This document shows positions 44,441 through 56,669 of a DNA stretch of 64,000 nucleotides, piece after piece (the first letter of the stretch is position 1; each line of letters starts with the position of its first letter). The stretch is from Azadirachta indica. Its lineage: Eukaryota > Streptophyta > Magnoliopsida > Sapindales > Meliaceae. The stretch is from positions 16,307,475-16,371,474 of the forward strand of contig CM040441.1 in assembly GCA_022749755.1 (NCBI GenBank). The letters run 5' to 3'. A program made the position numbers and the translations under genes. A model generated the notes under the pieces. The model saw nothing but the letters and a program-made list of their open reading frames with translations, ran no database searches and was not told where the DNA came from.

Positions 44441-45310
44441 TTCTATATTTTAGGTGGTAGAAGTTAAAAAACAAGTTTCAATTCTTGAATCATGTCTTGA
44501 ACAAAACGGAGTTGTTGTACAAGAAGGATGTTTGTCTTACAAAATTATACTTCCTAATCCAAAATTGGGGTACGCGTTCACATCTTTATAAGAATCCTGA
44601 CATACAGTATAACTTATTGATAGATCCAGAAGATCAATAAGAATTCCTAGGAGGAATCCCAAGTTTTTAGCTTGAGATTAAATTCGACCTAAGTCCAAGC
44701 TTTTTAATTTATTTCTGCATTTGTTTTGAATTTTTGCACGTTCAAATTTGTTACAACTCATTTTCTTGAGTTTAACTCAATATATTGGATGGTTAGCAAT
44801 GAATAAGATAAGCATAATTTCCTTTAAACAATTGTGGTTTGTCTTTCAGTTAAAGAAAGCAAAATACTTCACCATAATTACTCTCGTCTTTCTGATCGAC
44901 AGCTATCATTGGTATCAGAGCAAGGACTATCATGGTATCTAACAAAGAAAGAATTGAGACTTTGGAGCAAGGATTGGAAGGAGTTCAGGATGGGACGTAG
45001 CGACTGGACAGTGGAGTGAAAGATCGTCTGCAACGTCTAGAGGAATCTTTGAAAGCTTTATCTAAAGCAGCGCTATCTACTAGATTCTCTACTTCATCCA
45101 TGCCTTTGAACGAAGGAATCCTTCTCATAGTTCGCATGAAGAATCAGACAGCAGCCGCATGAACATCCTCCCACCACGAAGCTTGAATTTCCATGCTATG
45201 CCGGAGACGACACGACGGAATTGTTCAATCGAAAGGCTTAATTCTTTGAGTTCCAAAGAGCTCCAGAAGACCAGAAAGCTGGCTTGGCTTCGAAAATTAA
45301 TTGATGGAAG
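44440..45310 (+). mobile_element. Ty3/gypsy retrotransposon remnant (LTR end, PBS, gag start)
   Basis: An exact tRNA-Met primer site TGGTATCAGAGC lies at 44910-44921, just after a CA-ended LTR (to about 44908). A gag reading follows from 44932: MVSNKERIETLEQGLEGVQD, a coiled-coil-like stretch, and in a shifted frame KLEFPCYAGDD and FFEFQRAPEDQKAGLAS, typical of gypsy gag. Stops and frameshifts break it and the match ends near 45300. The LTR left limit is not defined. Confidence 0.75.
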
Positions 45311-45591
45311 TAAAAATATCAAATCTGTTTTTATTTAGTATTTGATGTTGATGAATTGGCTAAAAATATTTTAACAACCCAATAACACAATTGCAGTAAC
45401 CATGTAAATGTCAATGACTAACTTTCATTTTTCTTCTTGCTTTGAAAAAAAAAATCTGTCATTTTTCTTTTTCTCAGACGTGTCCAATAACACATGTTAA
45501 TACTATTTATTTATTTTTAAGATAATTTTCAACTTTATTTATTGTTTTATTGACAATCTTCATAAATAATCAATAATGCCCCTAATATATA

Positions 45592-45974
45592 TAAGCTTAG
45601 AGCAAATATATTAAATGATAACATTAAAGAATAAAAGAAAGCCCAATGAAACAAAACACAATAAGACAAAAGAAACATGCCCAGCATTGTGCGATAGAGG
45701 CCACGAGCAGCAAGCAAGGCCCGGGAACTTTGTGGGTAGGCAATGGCCTGTTCGTGGCTGTGTTTTTCTCCCCATAGGCAGCAAAGGCGGCGTGTCTGCA
45801 CCATGTTTGGCGCGCAGCATCTTTGCCGGCCCAGGCCTTGCTTGCTGCTTTATGGCCTTTGTCGCACGATGCTGGGCAAATTTCTTTTGTCCTTTTCTGT
45901 TTCGTTTCATTCGGCTTTGTTATATTCTTTAATCTCCTTATGTTTTATTACTTAAAATATTTGCTCTAAGCTTA
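45592..45974. mobile_element. Foldback (long inverted repeat) element, GC-rich core
   Basis: Begins TAAGCTTAGAGCAAATAT and ends with its reverse complement. The arms of about 140 bp can be aligned inward through GCCCAGCATTGTGCGA and GCAGCAAGCAAGGCC. The central 100 bp is unusually GC-rich for this window. Reading frames on both strands inside it come from the palindrome and are not genes. An RNA copy would fold into a long hairpin. Confidence 0.8.
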
Positions 45975-46036
45975 TTGGCTTGGAGATTAAAAAAAGATAA
46001 AGGCCTTTTAAATAACAAAAGTTTAATTTAGAGAAA

Positions 46037-46855
46037 CGGAGCTTTATCCTCTTGAATTTTGTAGAATGATGACATATTTTCTAAAGTTTTCAAAAAGGTA
46101 AGATGTCTTTTTCTATTTTAAAAAAAGTCAAAATATTCCTACAAGCTTATTATTTACATTTTAAGTTGATTATTTTAATCTTTTACTATTAAAAATATTT
46201 AAAATAATTATATTATTTTTATTTCTTTTATTTTATAATAGATAATATAATCTTATTCTCATATTAAATTTAAAGGTTATAATAATATTTAGACCATTAA
46301 TTATTTATTTTTTTCCAAATTTATATAACATTTAACTTTATATTTTTTATAATATATCATATTATTAAAATAATTTATTTTGAAAATTATGCCTAATTAA
46401 TATTGTCAAAATTATATATAATCATGTAAACATTTAACACATTTTGACAACAACTTTTATATTATAAAAGATTCTATAATTAATTATACATAATTTTTAA
46501 AATAAATTATTTTAATAATATAATATATTTTAGAAATCATATATAATTAAATATTATAAATATTTGATAATAAATTTTGAAGGATATAAATAATTAAGGG
46601 TTAAAATATTATCATAACTTTTAACTTTAAATGTTAGAATAAAATTATATTGATTATTATAAAATAAAAAAAAAAAGACAATATAATTATTTTATATATT
46701 TTTAATAGTGGAGAGGTAAAATAATCAAATTAAAGTATAAATAGTAACCTTAGGGAATATTTTAATTTTTTCAAAAATTTACAGGGATATTTTGTCTTTT
46801 TCAAAACTTAAGGTATATATGACTTTCTCTTAAAATTTAGAGGGTAAGGTACAAT
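46037..46855. mobile_element. A+T-rich inverted-repeat element (MITE-like)
   Basis: Sequence from about 46040 to 46210 recurs as its reverse complement at about 46680-46850. Shared words on the forward sense include CCTCT-AATTTT-AAGA, AAGTTTT-AAAAAG and TATTTA-ACTTTAA-TTGATTATTTT. The arms are about 75-80% alike by eye. No coding content. It lies 60 bp from the foldback element. Confidence 0.65.
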
Positions 46856-46866
46856 ATCTCTTTAAT

Positions 46867-48285
46867 CTCTAATATTTTTATTAATTTTATTAATTTTAAA
46901 AATACCATTAAAAATCTCAATTTATTGAAAAGAACAACTGTATTCTTTTATAATAGTAGTTGGTTAAGAAAAATAATTAGTAAATTTCTAAAATTTGATA
47001 AAATACCATGTATTTATGTAAAATATATCAATTGAAACAATAACATTATTATTTTATAGCATATTGATAATATAAATGTTTATGAACAATTATAAATTTA
47101 TTGATTTATCATTGATATCTTATTTTTATTAATTTATTTATATTTTAACTATATATACATTTAGTTTATTTAAATTACAATGTAATCATAAATATTTATT
47201 ATAAATCAGTTGTAAAAATAAATAAATTTATAAATCCATATTTTATTAGTAAATTAATATTTATTACGCTTTATTTTTATTCAATGTATTCTTACAAAAA
47301 ATTACAAACTTTTATTAATATGTTATCAAAATATTATTATTAATTTAATTAATGTATTTTACATAATTATATTATATTTTAGCAAATTTGAGATATTTAT
47401 TAATTATTTTTTAAAATAATTATTATTATAAAAAAGCATGGTTATCTTTTTTTAATAAATTAAGACTTTTAAACATATTTTTGAACTATTAGAACTAATA
47501 AAATTATTAAATCAAACTTGTAGGATTAAAAGAGCCTTTACCATTAAAAAATTCTATATAAATTTTTTCATAAATTAAATTTCTCTATTATTTTTTTATT
47601 AGATTGGCTAAAAACACAGTAACAAATCACTTTCAAAACAGTGAATATAATTATAGCTAGAATAATGTGTTTACAAAGATGAATCAACTTATTGCAAAGA
47701 TGCATTGATGGAGGAGACATACTGGAGTTGGGGTCCCTGGGCATTGTCAACTATTTTAGAGTCTAAAATAATGTAGATTTGCTTAAAAAAAAGGTATAAT
47801 AATTGTAATGCAAATGTTAAAACAAATAATTATTTTGGGAAAACTTTATTTTGTACCATCAATTATGCAATTCTCTATGCAGTTGTACGTGCAATTTTTT
47901 TCTATTTTATGAGAAAATATAATGATGAAACAAAATGAGAGCCCGATTTCAGATCACTTTTGATGAACTTATTGCAAATAGCAAAATCTTAGAAATGCCA
48001 TATAGCGTATCTTTAGAGACTGGATTGATTCTCTCTCAAAACCCATATTTAGATACCAACTTTCCTTACTCCTTTATCCCATCCAATTGTCTTCTCTTCT
48101 CCTCTCTCTAACACAACTACTGTTTTTTTGAAGTAACAGAATGTTGCACGTAGTATGTTCGACCTAACGCCAGGGGTTTTACTATTTTATGTCATTTATT
48201 TTGTTTTAACAAATTTTGTGATGGTTACAACGTTCCACGTATTGCTTACCGAGCTTATGATTGTTCTAGTAAAGACAGAGGGGTA
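46867..48285. other. A+T-rich gene-free spacer
   Basis: Extremely A+T-rich to about 47560, then moderately so. I recognise no gene or repeat here. Confidence 0.5.
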
Positions 48286-48645
48286 ACTGTTGGTTGTGGA
48301 CGTAATTTGAAGTTCAGTTCCGTTGTGATTGTAATTCCAGCTGTTACTGGATCATTTTGGGGACTTAGCCACTAGGTGGCCAACTGGAAGAGATGTAATC
48401 CACGTTGCAAATGTTAAAATTGCTGGTTCCAGTGGTAGCTTGACCAAGAGGTTAGAAATGATTTCTTTTATTATCGACTTGTTTTTTTGTGTATTGTCCA
48501 TTTCAGTCTATTATTAATTTCCTGTGGTTGCAGGATGATGATGTTGGAGGAAGATCAGATTGCCCTACATTCAGCCTAGCTAATGTTCGACGGAGACTAC
48601 ACACAAAATTGCAGAAATGGCTGGAGTGAGAATCTTTGTTCTAAA
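48286..48645 (+). pseudogene. QUA2/PMT-like putative methyltransferase fragment
   Basis: Two exon pieces joined by an intron with normal splice signals (AAGAG/GTTAG at about 48450; TTGCAG before GATGATGATG at about 48535). Exon 1 gives WPTGRDVIHVANVKIAGSSG and SLTKR, in a frame shifted from the preceding part. Exon 2 gives MMMLEEDQIALHSA, a stop, LMFDG and IAEMAGV in broken frames. This is the segment just before the SAM-binding domain of plant Golgi methyltransferases of the QUASIMODO2 / PMT4 group, linked to pectin. The catalytic domain is absent. Confidence 0.75.
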
Positions 48646-49159
48646 ACTTTTAACTTTAGCATGCCTTATCATTTTTCAAAATCTTGTTTATTTTATCTTT
48701 CTGGTGTGGATTGGAATCTAGAGTTTCGGGTGCCAAACTGAAGCAAGCACTTAAATTGGTCGAATGCATTTGGCAAAGAATTATATTGTTGAGTGACTCA
48801 GAAATTTCATACCTAATTGCATACTTCATATTTCATAGGTTTAAAAAAATAAAAAGGTGACATACCAACAAGACGAAGAAGAGAACAATGTTCAACAATA
48901 TTTTCCTTTTGGCTAGAATTTTGTCACCGCTATATGAGCACAGTATTGCAAGAGGAGTAGCTCTATAAATGCAGTGAGAATTGTTGTGGTCTCAGTGAAA
49001 TACTTAATTTCTCCGCTCTTTCTATGCATGGTCAATGCTTCTTTCACATAAGCTATTGACACAATGTTATATTATTTTCATTCTAATTACTTATAATAGA
49101 GATACAAATTAGTTATCAATACAAACTCAGAAGCAATTACATAGATAGGATAGTGATAG

Positions 49160-52100
49160 AGTTTTGCTAGCTCATAGTGATCACCTTAGAAACCGGGGTG
49201 GTGTATCTGGGGTTTGTGAGGGTGAGGCAGCAATTGACCCTTTCGTTTGTGCCATAGATTGGCATGATGTTAGCTTGAGGCACTGGTTGGATTAACCAAA
49301 GCGTTCTGTAGGTGTCTTTGAATGTTTGCACATATTTAGGCAAATAGTGGAGATTGTAAATATAACACATTCGTCCATCATGTTTTGTCATGCCCTCATT
49401 TAAGCATGTCTCCTTCATTGAATCTGCCTCTTGTTCAAATTCCGGATCTGATTCTCTTGAGAAAGGATTAAATAGCCAAAATATGGAGGTTAAGGATTTA
49501 TCTTCTCCCTTGCCCCTTGATATGCTTCAGCGGAAAAGTAGGATGTAAATGAAAATCTCCAATTGATGACAACTCCAGCAAATTTTTTATCAGTTACATG
49601 CAATCAAGCTCAGTTTATGGAACACATGCCATGTCAGTTTAAGGGATACAAGAAAATAAAACTGTTCGTAATATAACAAATGTCGAACAAGTTGAAGAAA
49701 AGAAGCAACCATTTCCAATGAAACAGATATTGCTAATGGAGACACTAGTCCTGAAGAGATAGCTGGTGCTCCTGTCTCATGTGCTTCAGACATTTAACGA
49801 CTGGGAGTTCTTCCTTTTGAGGTTTGTAATTTTAAACAGCATTTCTTTTATTATATATAATTTGAGCTGAGTAATGTATGCAATGCCATAATTTTTAGTA
49901 AATTTAACGAAAATGACCAACACTTGGGGTGAATTTTCGGTAATAACTACTATTCAAAATATTTTTAAAAAATGATCATTTCAAATTTTTTTGGATCAAA
50001 ATACCCCTGCGTGAATGTGTTTGGTGATCATTTTTGAAAAATTTTTATGAAAATATTTTGGTCCAAATTGTTCATTTTTGTAATATATATTATATGGTGG
50101 TCATTTAAGAAAACTAATAACCAATATTAGTTACTGTTAAAAATTTTCCTAATTTTTATGTATGTAGTTCTCTTTACTAACAGTTGACTGTACTATTATT
50201 TTTTTTTTCGCACACTGATGTGATAATTCTATTTTTGTGATAGTTGTTCTGCCCATTTAGCTCAAGAGAAGAAAAAACCAGAACTATGTCTAGTTTAGGA
50301 CATTGAGTTCTTCCTCCACAATTGCTGCGGAAGTTTCCAAAGAAAGCTTCTTTTGCTTTTGGTTACTGCACCCTGAGCCCAATAGTCATCCGAAGGGGTG
50401 ATCCCTTCATTATCTCATGGATAATTTGCAACTTTACTGATGTACTTTTGCTTAAGAGATAAATCCTTCTATCATACTGCTTTGATGCTATTGTTTGTTA
50501 TCGTGCAAAACATATGCAGGTTAAGAGTTAATATTTTTTGCAAACATATAAGAAGAGTTTGGAAAGGTTGTACTAACTTTGTTAAAGAATTTGCATTAAC
50601 ATTTTCTAATGGCAATCTCATTGATCAGTTGCAGGAACGTGTTTTCTTTTCTAACCGTGCATGCAAATTTATTGGGCCAGTTTCGTTAAAAATTATCAGA
50701 GATTGCAATGCAGTACGAGAAAATCTGCATAGTATGTCAAAATGAAGTTAGGAGTTATGTAAACTCCCCGGTCTGATTTTTTCTCCAAGTTTTTTTTTTT
50801 GGTCTGAAATATAGTTTTCAGCATACCCCTATTAATTAGGAAAATAGATTCAGGTCCGATAAATGTATGCTATAAGTTAACTTTGTCGCCTCAATTATTT
50901 GTCAAATGTTAATAATGATGTATCAGGGACATAACATATTGTACTTTATCCATTTGAAGAAAAGTTGAATCAATACTTGTCAGGGAAAGATAATTCAGGA
51001 ATGCTTATTGAAGATGAACCCTCGTAGTCTTCTTTTCTTCCCCATCTTGTGATTACTTGGCACTTTAGCCCCTTTCCTTTACGTTAATAAAAGAACTTAA
51101 TCATATATCCCATGGAATTCAATATCTATGAGGAACCATTAAACGATAGAATTAAGTAATCTATACCTGACAAGATTTTTAAGTTATAAAAATTTCTTTG
51201 AGGGTTTTGCATTTTTGCGTAAACTACAAGAGACTAGAATATCTATGAACAAAATCATAGGGCGGTAAGATGAAAATGGTCCAAACAGCAAGGGTGCATT
51301 ATGTATTAACTTTGAAAAAGAAAATCAAATATGCGATTAATTTTGCATTTAATAATCACATACCGCTCAATTACATGACATTAAGAATATTTTCAAGTGC
51401 TGTGCAAAGGAATCATTGTGCAAGTGAACAAATCCTGGAACACATTAACTGATAAAATATACTTAGTTTTGATATTTGATTATTTGTTATCTCCACCATA
51501 ATTGTTTGTATTTGATTGATTATTTACATTTTGTACGTTGTATTCCTTTTTTCCTTTAAGCAATAATCAATTGCAGAATGTTAACACACGTTGTTTTCAC
51601 GTATTACAATGTTACATTTTAGAATACCCTCCTAGCTTAAAGAAGATTAAAGTATTTGAATATGTTACAATCATAAACGAAAATCGTGTTATCCACTATC
51701 CTGTGGTTGAAATGCGTAGTAGGTCAAAGCTAAGCAGTATATGTTGGAATACTTATATCAAAAGCCAGATTGCTTCAGGTAAACTTTGAAAGTGTGGTGC
51801 AGGTAGATCACATCTTACATCCCTTAAACCTTTCAGCTTTGCAGCAGTTTATTTTACATAGGTTATTCAATATTTACCGGTATGGGATGGTTCAAGAAGT
51901 CAAGTGCTTACAGAAATGAGAGAGCATGAGAGGCGTGTATTGTCCATTGGCTTTTCATCAGCAGATCCAGCACTGTTCGCTAGTGGGACCGACGATGGTT
52001 CTGTTAAAATAAACACTCTCACCGCAAATGATCATGCTTTTAGTTGAAGCCTCATTTGACTTGTGAGAGAGAGGTTTTTGACTCTTTCTTTTCCTAAACT

Positions 52101-52692
52101 TCTCTATCACCCTACTTGGAATAGCGATGGACTGACCAAAGTCTATATTTATTTTCCCTGAAATTGTACAGGTGTGTTAAGTTTAAAGGATAAATCATAA
52201 TAAGAATTTGTTAAAGCACTAGAAACCAGGAGGCAAACTTAATGGTGCTGGTACAAATATATGGCTGGGTTGGAATGCCTAAATGTGATCAAGAGAGACA
52301 TTTGCACTGGAAGAAATGGTTATTAAGCTATTATTGAAGGTTTTAATCTCATTCTTAAGTTTAAGATTAAACTTTGACGTTCATTCAAGCACATTTACTA
52401 ATTGAAAATGGCAGCAGAAAAAGCAGTTTTCCACAAGTCCTGCTTGTAAATGATTTCTTTCCGCTGCTTCATAGTTACTTTTGAACTTAATATCTTCATG
52501 ATAGGTTTGTGCTTTTTGTCTGACTTTGTTATAGTCCATGTAACATCAATCTTAATATAATCTTCATTCTCTAATTGCTCGTTGAGAAGGAGAGCTGTGG
52601 TTGACATGTTTTTTGTTGTAACATTCTTCCCATTGCAGAACTTTGTGGGTTTGTATCTGATGGTTGCATTGCTACAGGATCAGAAACTAATG
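49160..52692 (+). pseudogene. SPA1-like (suppressor of phyA-105) gene, degenerate partial copy
   Basis: Several exons of an SPA-type protein survive in order. SPA proteins pair with COP1 in an E3 ligase that represses light signalling. Kinase-like region: EGEAAIDPFVCAIDWHDVSL, VFECLHIFRQIVEIVNI and FVMPSFKHVSFIESAS (49200-49440); VKDLSSPLPLDMLQRKS; EEKKQPFPMKQILLMET (about 49695); PEEIAGAPVSCASDI, stop, RLGVLPFE (49750-49818). The next exon (50242) gives LFCPFSSREEKTRTMSSLGH, then LPPQLLRKFPKKAS. WD40 region: VIHYPVVEMRSRSKLSSICW (about 51690), TEMREHERRV and FSSADPALFASGTDDGSVKI (51900-52005), CIATGSETNEV (about 52670). Introns and splice sites are partly retained. Stops, frameshifts and the missing coiled-coil exon show it is dead. 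Confidence 0.85.
50410..51530. other. Unidentified insert inside the SPA1-like relic
   Basis: Where the coiled-coil exon would be expected lies about 1.1 kb that I cannot identify. It contains a 101-codon open frame (50440-50745) with no similarity I recognise. Confidence 0.4.
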
Positions 52693-52699
52693 AGGTAAC

Positions 52700-54286
52700 A
52701 TCCATTTCCTCTTGGTCATGCATTTTACATATATTTTCTGGACAAAGTTGTTCTTGGTTTTCACATTGCTTATTCGAGATAGCGTTGCAAAGGCCTATCA
52801 GTGTTCAGTTTTTAATTATTTTTAGGACCACCAGGCTGCTTTTTAAACAATTTTTGGGAAGAATGTCCTCTTATGGCCCTAGATAACTGCGCATAATTTG
52901 CATGGAGATAAAAATGTGTTTGCTTTTAAGTCATCTGGAACCCTGGAAATCCATTGTCAGGGATTAATGTTAGGAAAAACGAGTGGATCAAGTACACCTT
53001 GTGCTTGTTTAAAGCTTGAAGTTTTAACTGCATCCCAAAAATATGAACTGGACAATACACTTGATGAATAAACGTTAAAAGTCAACAAGGTAATCAAAAT
53101 AGGTGATGTAACAATAACATTCATTTTTTACATGTATTCATCCACTTACATTGTGCTATATCTATTTATATAATAAATTTATTTGTATTTATTATTACTA
53201 TTTGAAATTATGTAAACTAATTCAGTTCATTTTCTTTTAATTTTTCCGTTTTAGTTTTGTTTTTTGATAGTTATGGGAGAAAGTAAGAGTACATCTAGTA
53301 CATCATTTAATATTACCATGTCTATTTTTTTTTTTTTTTTTTGGTTTCATGCATGTTTTTATTCATGCTTCTTTGTGGGGTTTGGATTTACTTCTCGCAT
53401 TGGTTTCTTTTCTCTGAATAAAAATTCCTTGCTTGGCAAGTTTAATAGAAAAAAAAATTTAGATTTGATTGCTGTTTAGCATTTAAAGAAAGAAGAACAT
53501 TAAAATGTGGTATTTAATTAACATTTAACTAAGTAGGCATATTGAGGTTAACTTTGCAGAGCTGGAAACTGATTGAACAGAATCAGTTAGCTAAGTCAGT
53601 TTCATGCATCAACTGGTTTCAGGTGGAAAAAAATAGATATATAATCCAAATATGTTGGGAGCCGTTTGGGGGTGATTTCAAACTGTAACAATCGTATAAA
53701 GATATATGAGCTTGTGCTAAGTCTTGTAATTAACCTTATTCTTTAAGTATAAACATCTTGAGGGAATCAATAAGAGCTTTTGTCTGGTCTTGGAAAGTGG
53801 ATGTAGCTTAGAATATTGGCCAAATCACTTACATCTTCCTTTGGCGATTTGTTCTTGTTTAATTTTTTTTTTTTTTTTTTTTTTATTTTAGATGTGTGTT
53901 TAGATTAGTGGATCTTATATTCCGACAGCCATGGGAGAAGGTGAGAATACATTCAGTACAATCATTTATTATTGCTCATATCAAATTGTAGAAATGATTG
54001 GGTTGAGAAATGAATCTAGTTCCATACAAGGCTGTATTGAGCATAATAACTCCCATGTTGGAACCAGTTACAATTATTCTGAGTCGACACTCCATTTTAT
54101 TATTCTAAATTCACTCCTGTCGTATTATATATTACTTTAGGTGGTAGCATACTCATTGTAAAGCACAAAAATGAGGTTGAACCATTCTTATAGCTAAGCT
54201 AATTAATGCTTAAGAAATACAGCGATGGTCTTTTTTGACCCATTAAATGAATCGCATATTCAGGTCATTTATAGACACAACCAATA
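52700..54286. other. Gene-free spacer with two poly-T tracts
   Basis: Holds a T-run at about 53325-53342 and another at about 53862-53884. Each is near a similar word (ATGGGAGAAAGTAAGAGTAC at 53273, ATGGGAGAAGGTGAGAATAC at 53930), suggesting a small local duplication. No gene recognised. Confidence 0.45.
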
Positions 54287-54295
54287 TTTTGAACT

Positions 54296-56158
54296 GGGAA
54301 AATGCCCTACACTCCCCTCAATTTTATTTTAATTGCCCATCACGTTCTGAAATTTTTTTTTTTTTAAAAAAAAAAAAAAATACCTCTAAAACAATATGAG
54401 ATGACTAAACTAAACTAAACCTGCTTAATACAATGACGGCCAAATGCCGGTTCCATATTTCAAATGTGGCTCCCGCGTCTCTAAAATTATGGCCCTAAAA
54501 TAATATTTTTTTTAATTTTCGCATGAAATTAAATGATAATTTTTAATTTTAACTTAAAATTAAATGACAAACAATTAGATAATAATTAGATTAAATTATT
54601 GCTAAATGTCTCCATAATATAATAAATTATGAAATTAGTAATACTATTTTCTCTTTTTTTTTTACTTTATTTTATCTCCTACTGTCATGTATTTTCTTTT
54701 AATTTTTTAATTCCGAAACTAAATAAAAAAACTAAAAAAGATAAATTCATATTAAAAATTAGATAAATAGATAAACACAAAAATCATAAAAAAAATCTAA
54801 AACACAATTTAATGAATCCAAATTCAAACACCGTAAAGCCAGTAATTCTCCACCATCTTTTTAATCTTTCTCAAAATATTTTTCTCTCCTAACTGCAATC
54901 CAAATTGTGAAAATTCAATAACATCATTGAATATGAAAAAAATTAAAATTAATTTCTGTCGAGTAACTCTGTTTACATATCAATATTCCTATCACAAGCA
55001 AACATCTCCAACAATTAACTCGAAGTCGATCAATGCAAACAACAACAATCACTCAAAAGTCCCTAAATTCAGCATTATACACTCATCATTTTGTCCCACA
55101 TAAGAACCAAGCAATTCCATCACCCAGTTATACAAATAACAGCAATCTACCTTCACCACTCTTTTACACTCTTCACGTAACACAAGCAAACATCTTTTCT
55201 CAAACCCATGACCCCAATTTCCGCATTCGGAGCCCGAAATTACCCTAATCCATGACCCATATTCAGCATCGAGACCCCCATTCGAAGTCCCATTTCAGCA
55301 ACTCTACTACCATCAATCGAATACTGCCAAATTAGCTCATAGAAGTCTGAAGATGATGGCGATAATGATTCGATGACCACAGATCTCAGTCTCAAAAGCC
55401 CATCTCAGAAGATCCCCAAACTAACCCAAGTGAATTTCAGTATTTATTGTTTATTTACATATTTTTCAATAGATATTTGCCTCCCTTTCCTGGGTTTGCA
55501 GCATCCATCTAAGAGATTTACCTCCCTTCCCTGTTTTTCATTCCGGCCGACAACTTACTACCTAGAACAGAGGGCGACGGTTTTGGGAGTGAATAAGCTA
55601 GAAGCTCCCTCACCACCCAACCACTTTGGTTGGGATCTAACGAAAATATCGATATTCAATTATGATAAAAGAAGAAGAAGAAAGAAAATAAAAATATAAA
55701 CGAAAGATATTAATAATGGTGGGATTGGAGGATTTGTGGGTTTGTAAGATTTGTGGGAGAGAAAGAGAAGGGACGGAGAAGAGAAGTGGGTCGTGTCATT
55801 GGAATGACGGTTACCACCGCCTCCACCATCGAGAGAGATGATTGGAATGGCTGCTGGGAAGAAGGGGCGGGGGTAGATGCGGCCGGGAAGAATAAGTTTA
55901 AAGGATTAATTTAGGGATTAAGGGATTAATTCATTTGTTTTAATTATATAATTCTATTTTATAAATTATAAAAAATAAAAATAATATTAATAAAATTTAA
56001 TATTATTAATATAATTTTTTTTTTTTATAATATTAAAAAATAAATTGGCTCTTAAAAAGTCAAACCCTTCGTCAAACTGATGAACAGAATAATTTTTAAA
56101 AAGTAGAGGGGTAATGAACAATTAGCTAAACATAAAGGGTGCTCTTTGACATTTTCCC
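54296..56158. mobile_element. MULE-like element with gene-like interior
   Basis: Starts GGGAAAATG and ends CATTTTCCC. The inverted similarity extends inward about 60-70 bp (for example CCCATCACGTTCTGAAA against CATTACCCCTCTACTTT in reverse). The flanks read TTTGAACT and TTTGAATT, a possible 8-9 bp target duplication with a mismatch. The interior at about 55020-55900 is richer in G+C, with a splice-like GGGTTTGCAG near 55500 and a short frame (55373-55699), suggesting captured gene sequence that I cannot name. Confidence 0.6.
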
Positions 56159-56224
56159 TTTGAATTCAATCTATTTATTGTCAACATACTCTCATTTTCA
56201 TCCCTAAACTTTGTTGAAATAAGA

Positions 56225-56660
56225 AATCAGGACATAGTTTGTCCGATTTTAACATTTTCGTTAAAAAATATTAAAGAATTAAGTGCAAAATTGAAAATTC
56301 AGTTTAGAAATTCGATCTCCTTCATTTTTCATATTTTCGTTTTCCGGATTTCATTCTCTATTAAAACGACTGATACCAAATTTTTGGCTCAACAATGATC
56401 TTCTTGTTCTGAAAATTGAAGAGAGATTTATTTAAAATCAGGACATAGTTTGTCCGATTTTAACATTTTCGTCCCGCCGTCATAACGTTGTTAAAAAATA
56501 TTAAAGAATTAAGGGCAAAATTGAAAAATTCACTTTAGGGATTCGATCTCCTTCGTTTTCATATTTTCGTTTTTAGGATTTCATTCCCCATTAAAACGAT
56601 TGATACCAGATATTTGGCTCAACAGTGATCTTCTTCTTCTGAAAATTCAAGAGAGGTTTC
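56225..56660 (+). repeat. Tandem duplication of about 212 bp
   Basis: 56225-56436 and 56437-about 56660 are direct copies. Both begin AATCAGGACATAGTTTGTCC and contain TCGATCTCCTTC and GATCTTCTT. The second copy has an extra CCCGCCGTCATAACG. They are about 90% alike. Confidence 0.88.
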
Positions 56661-56669
56661 AAATCCTAT

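Noticed and set aside
45615..45932. Long open frames on both strands at 45.5-45.96 kb
   Set aside because: They come from the palindromic, GC-rich foldback element and mirror one another.
47568..47750. 60-codon minus-strand frame
   Set aside because: Low-complexity composition in A+T-rich spacer with no homology I recognise.
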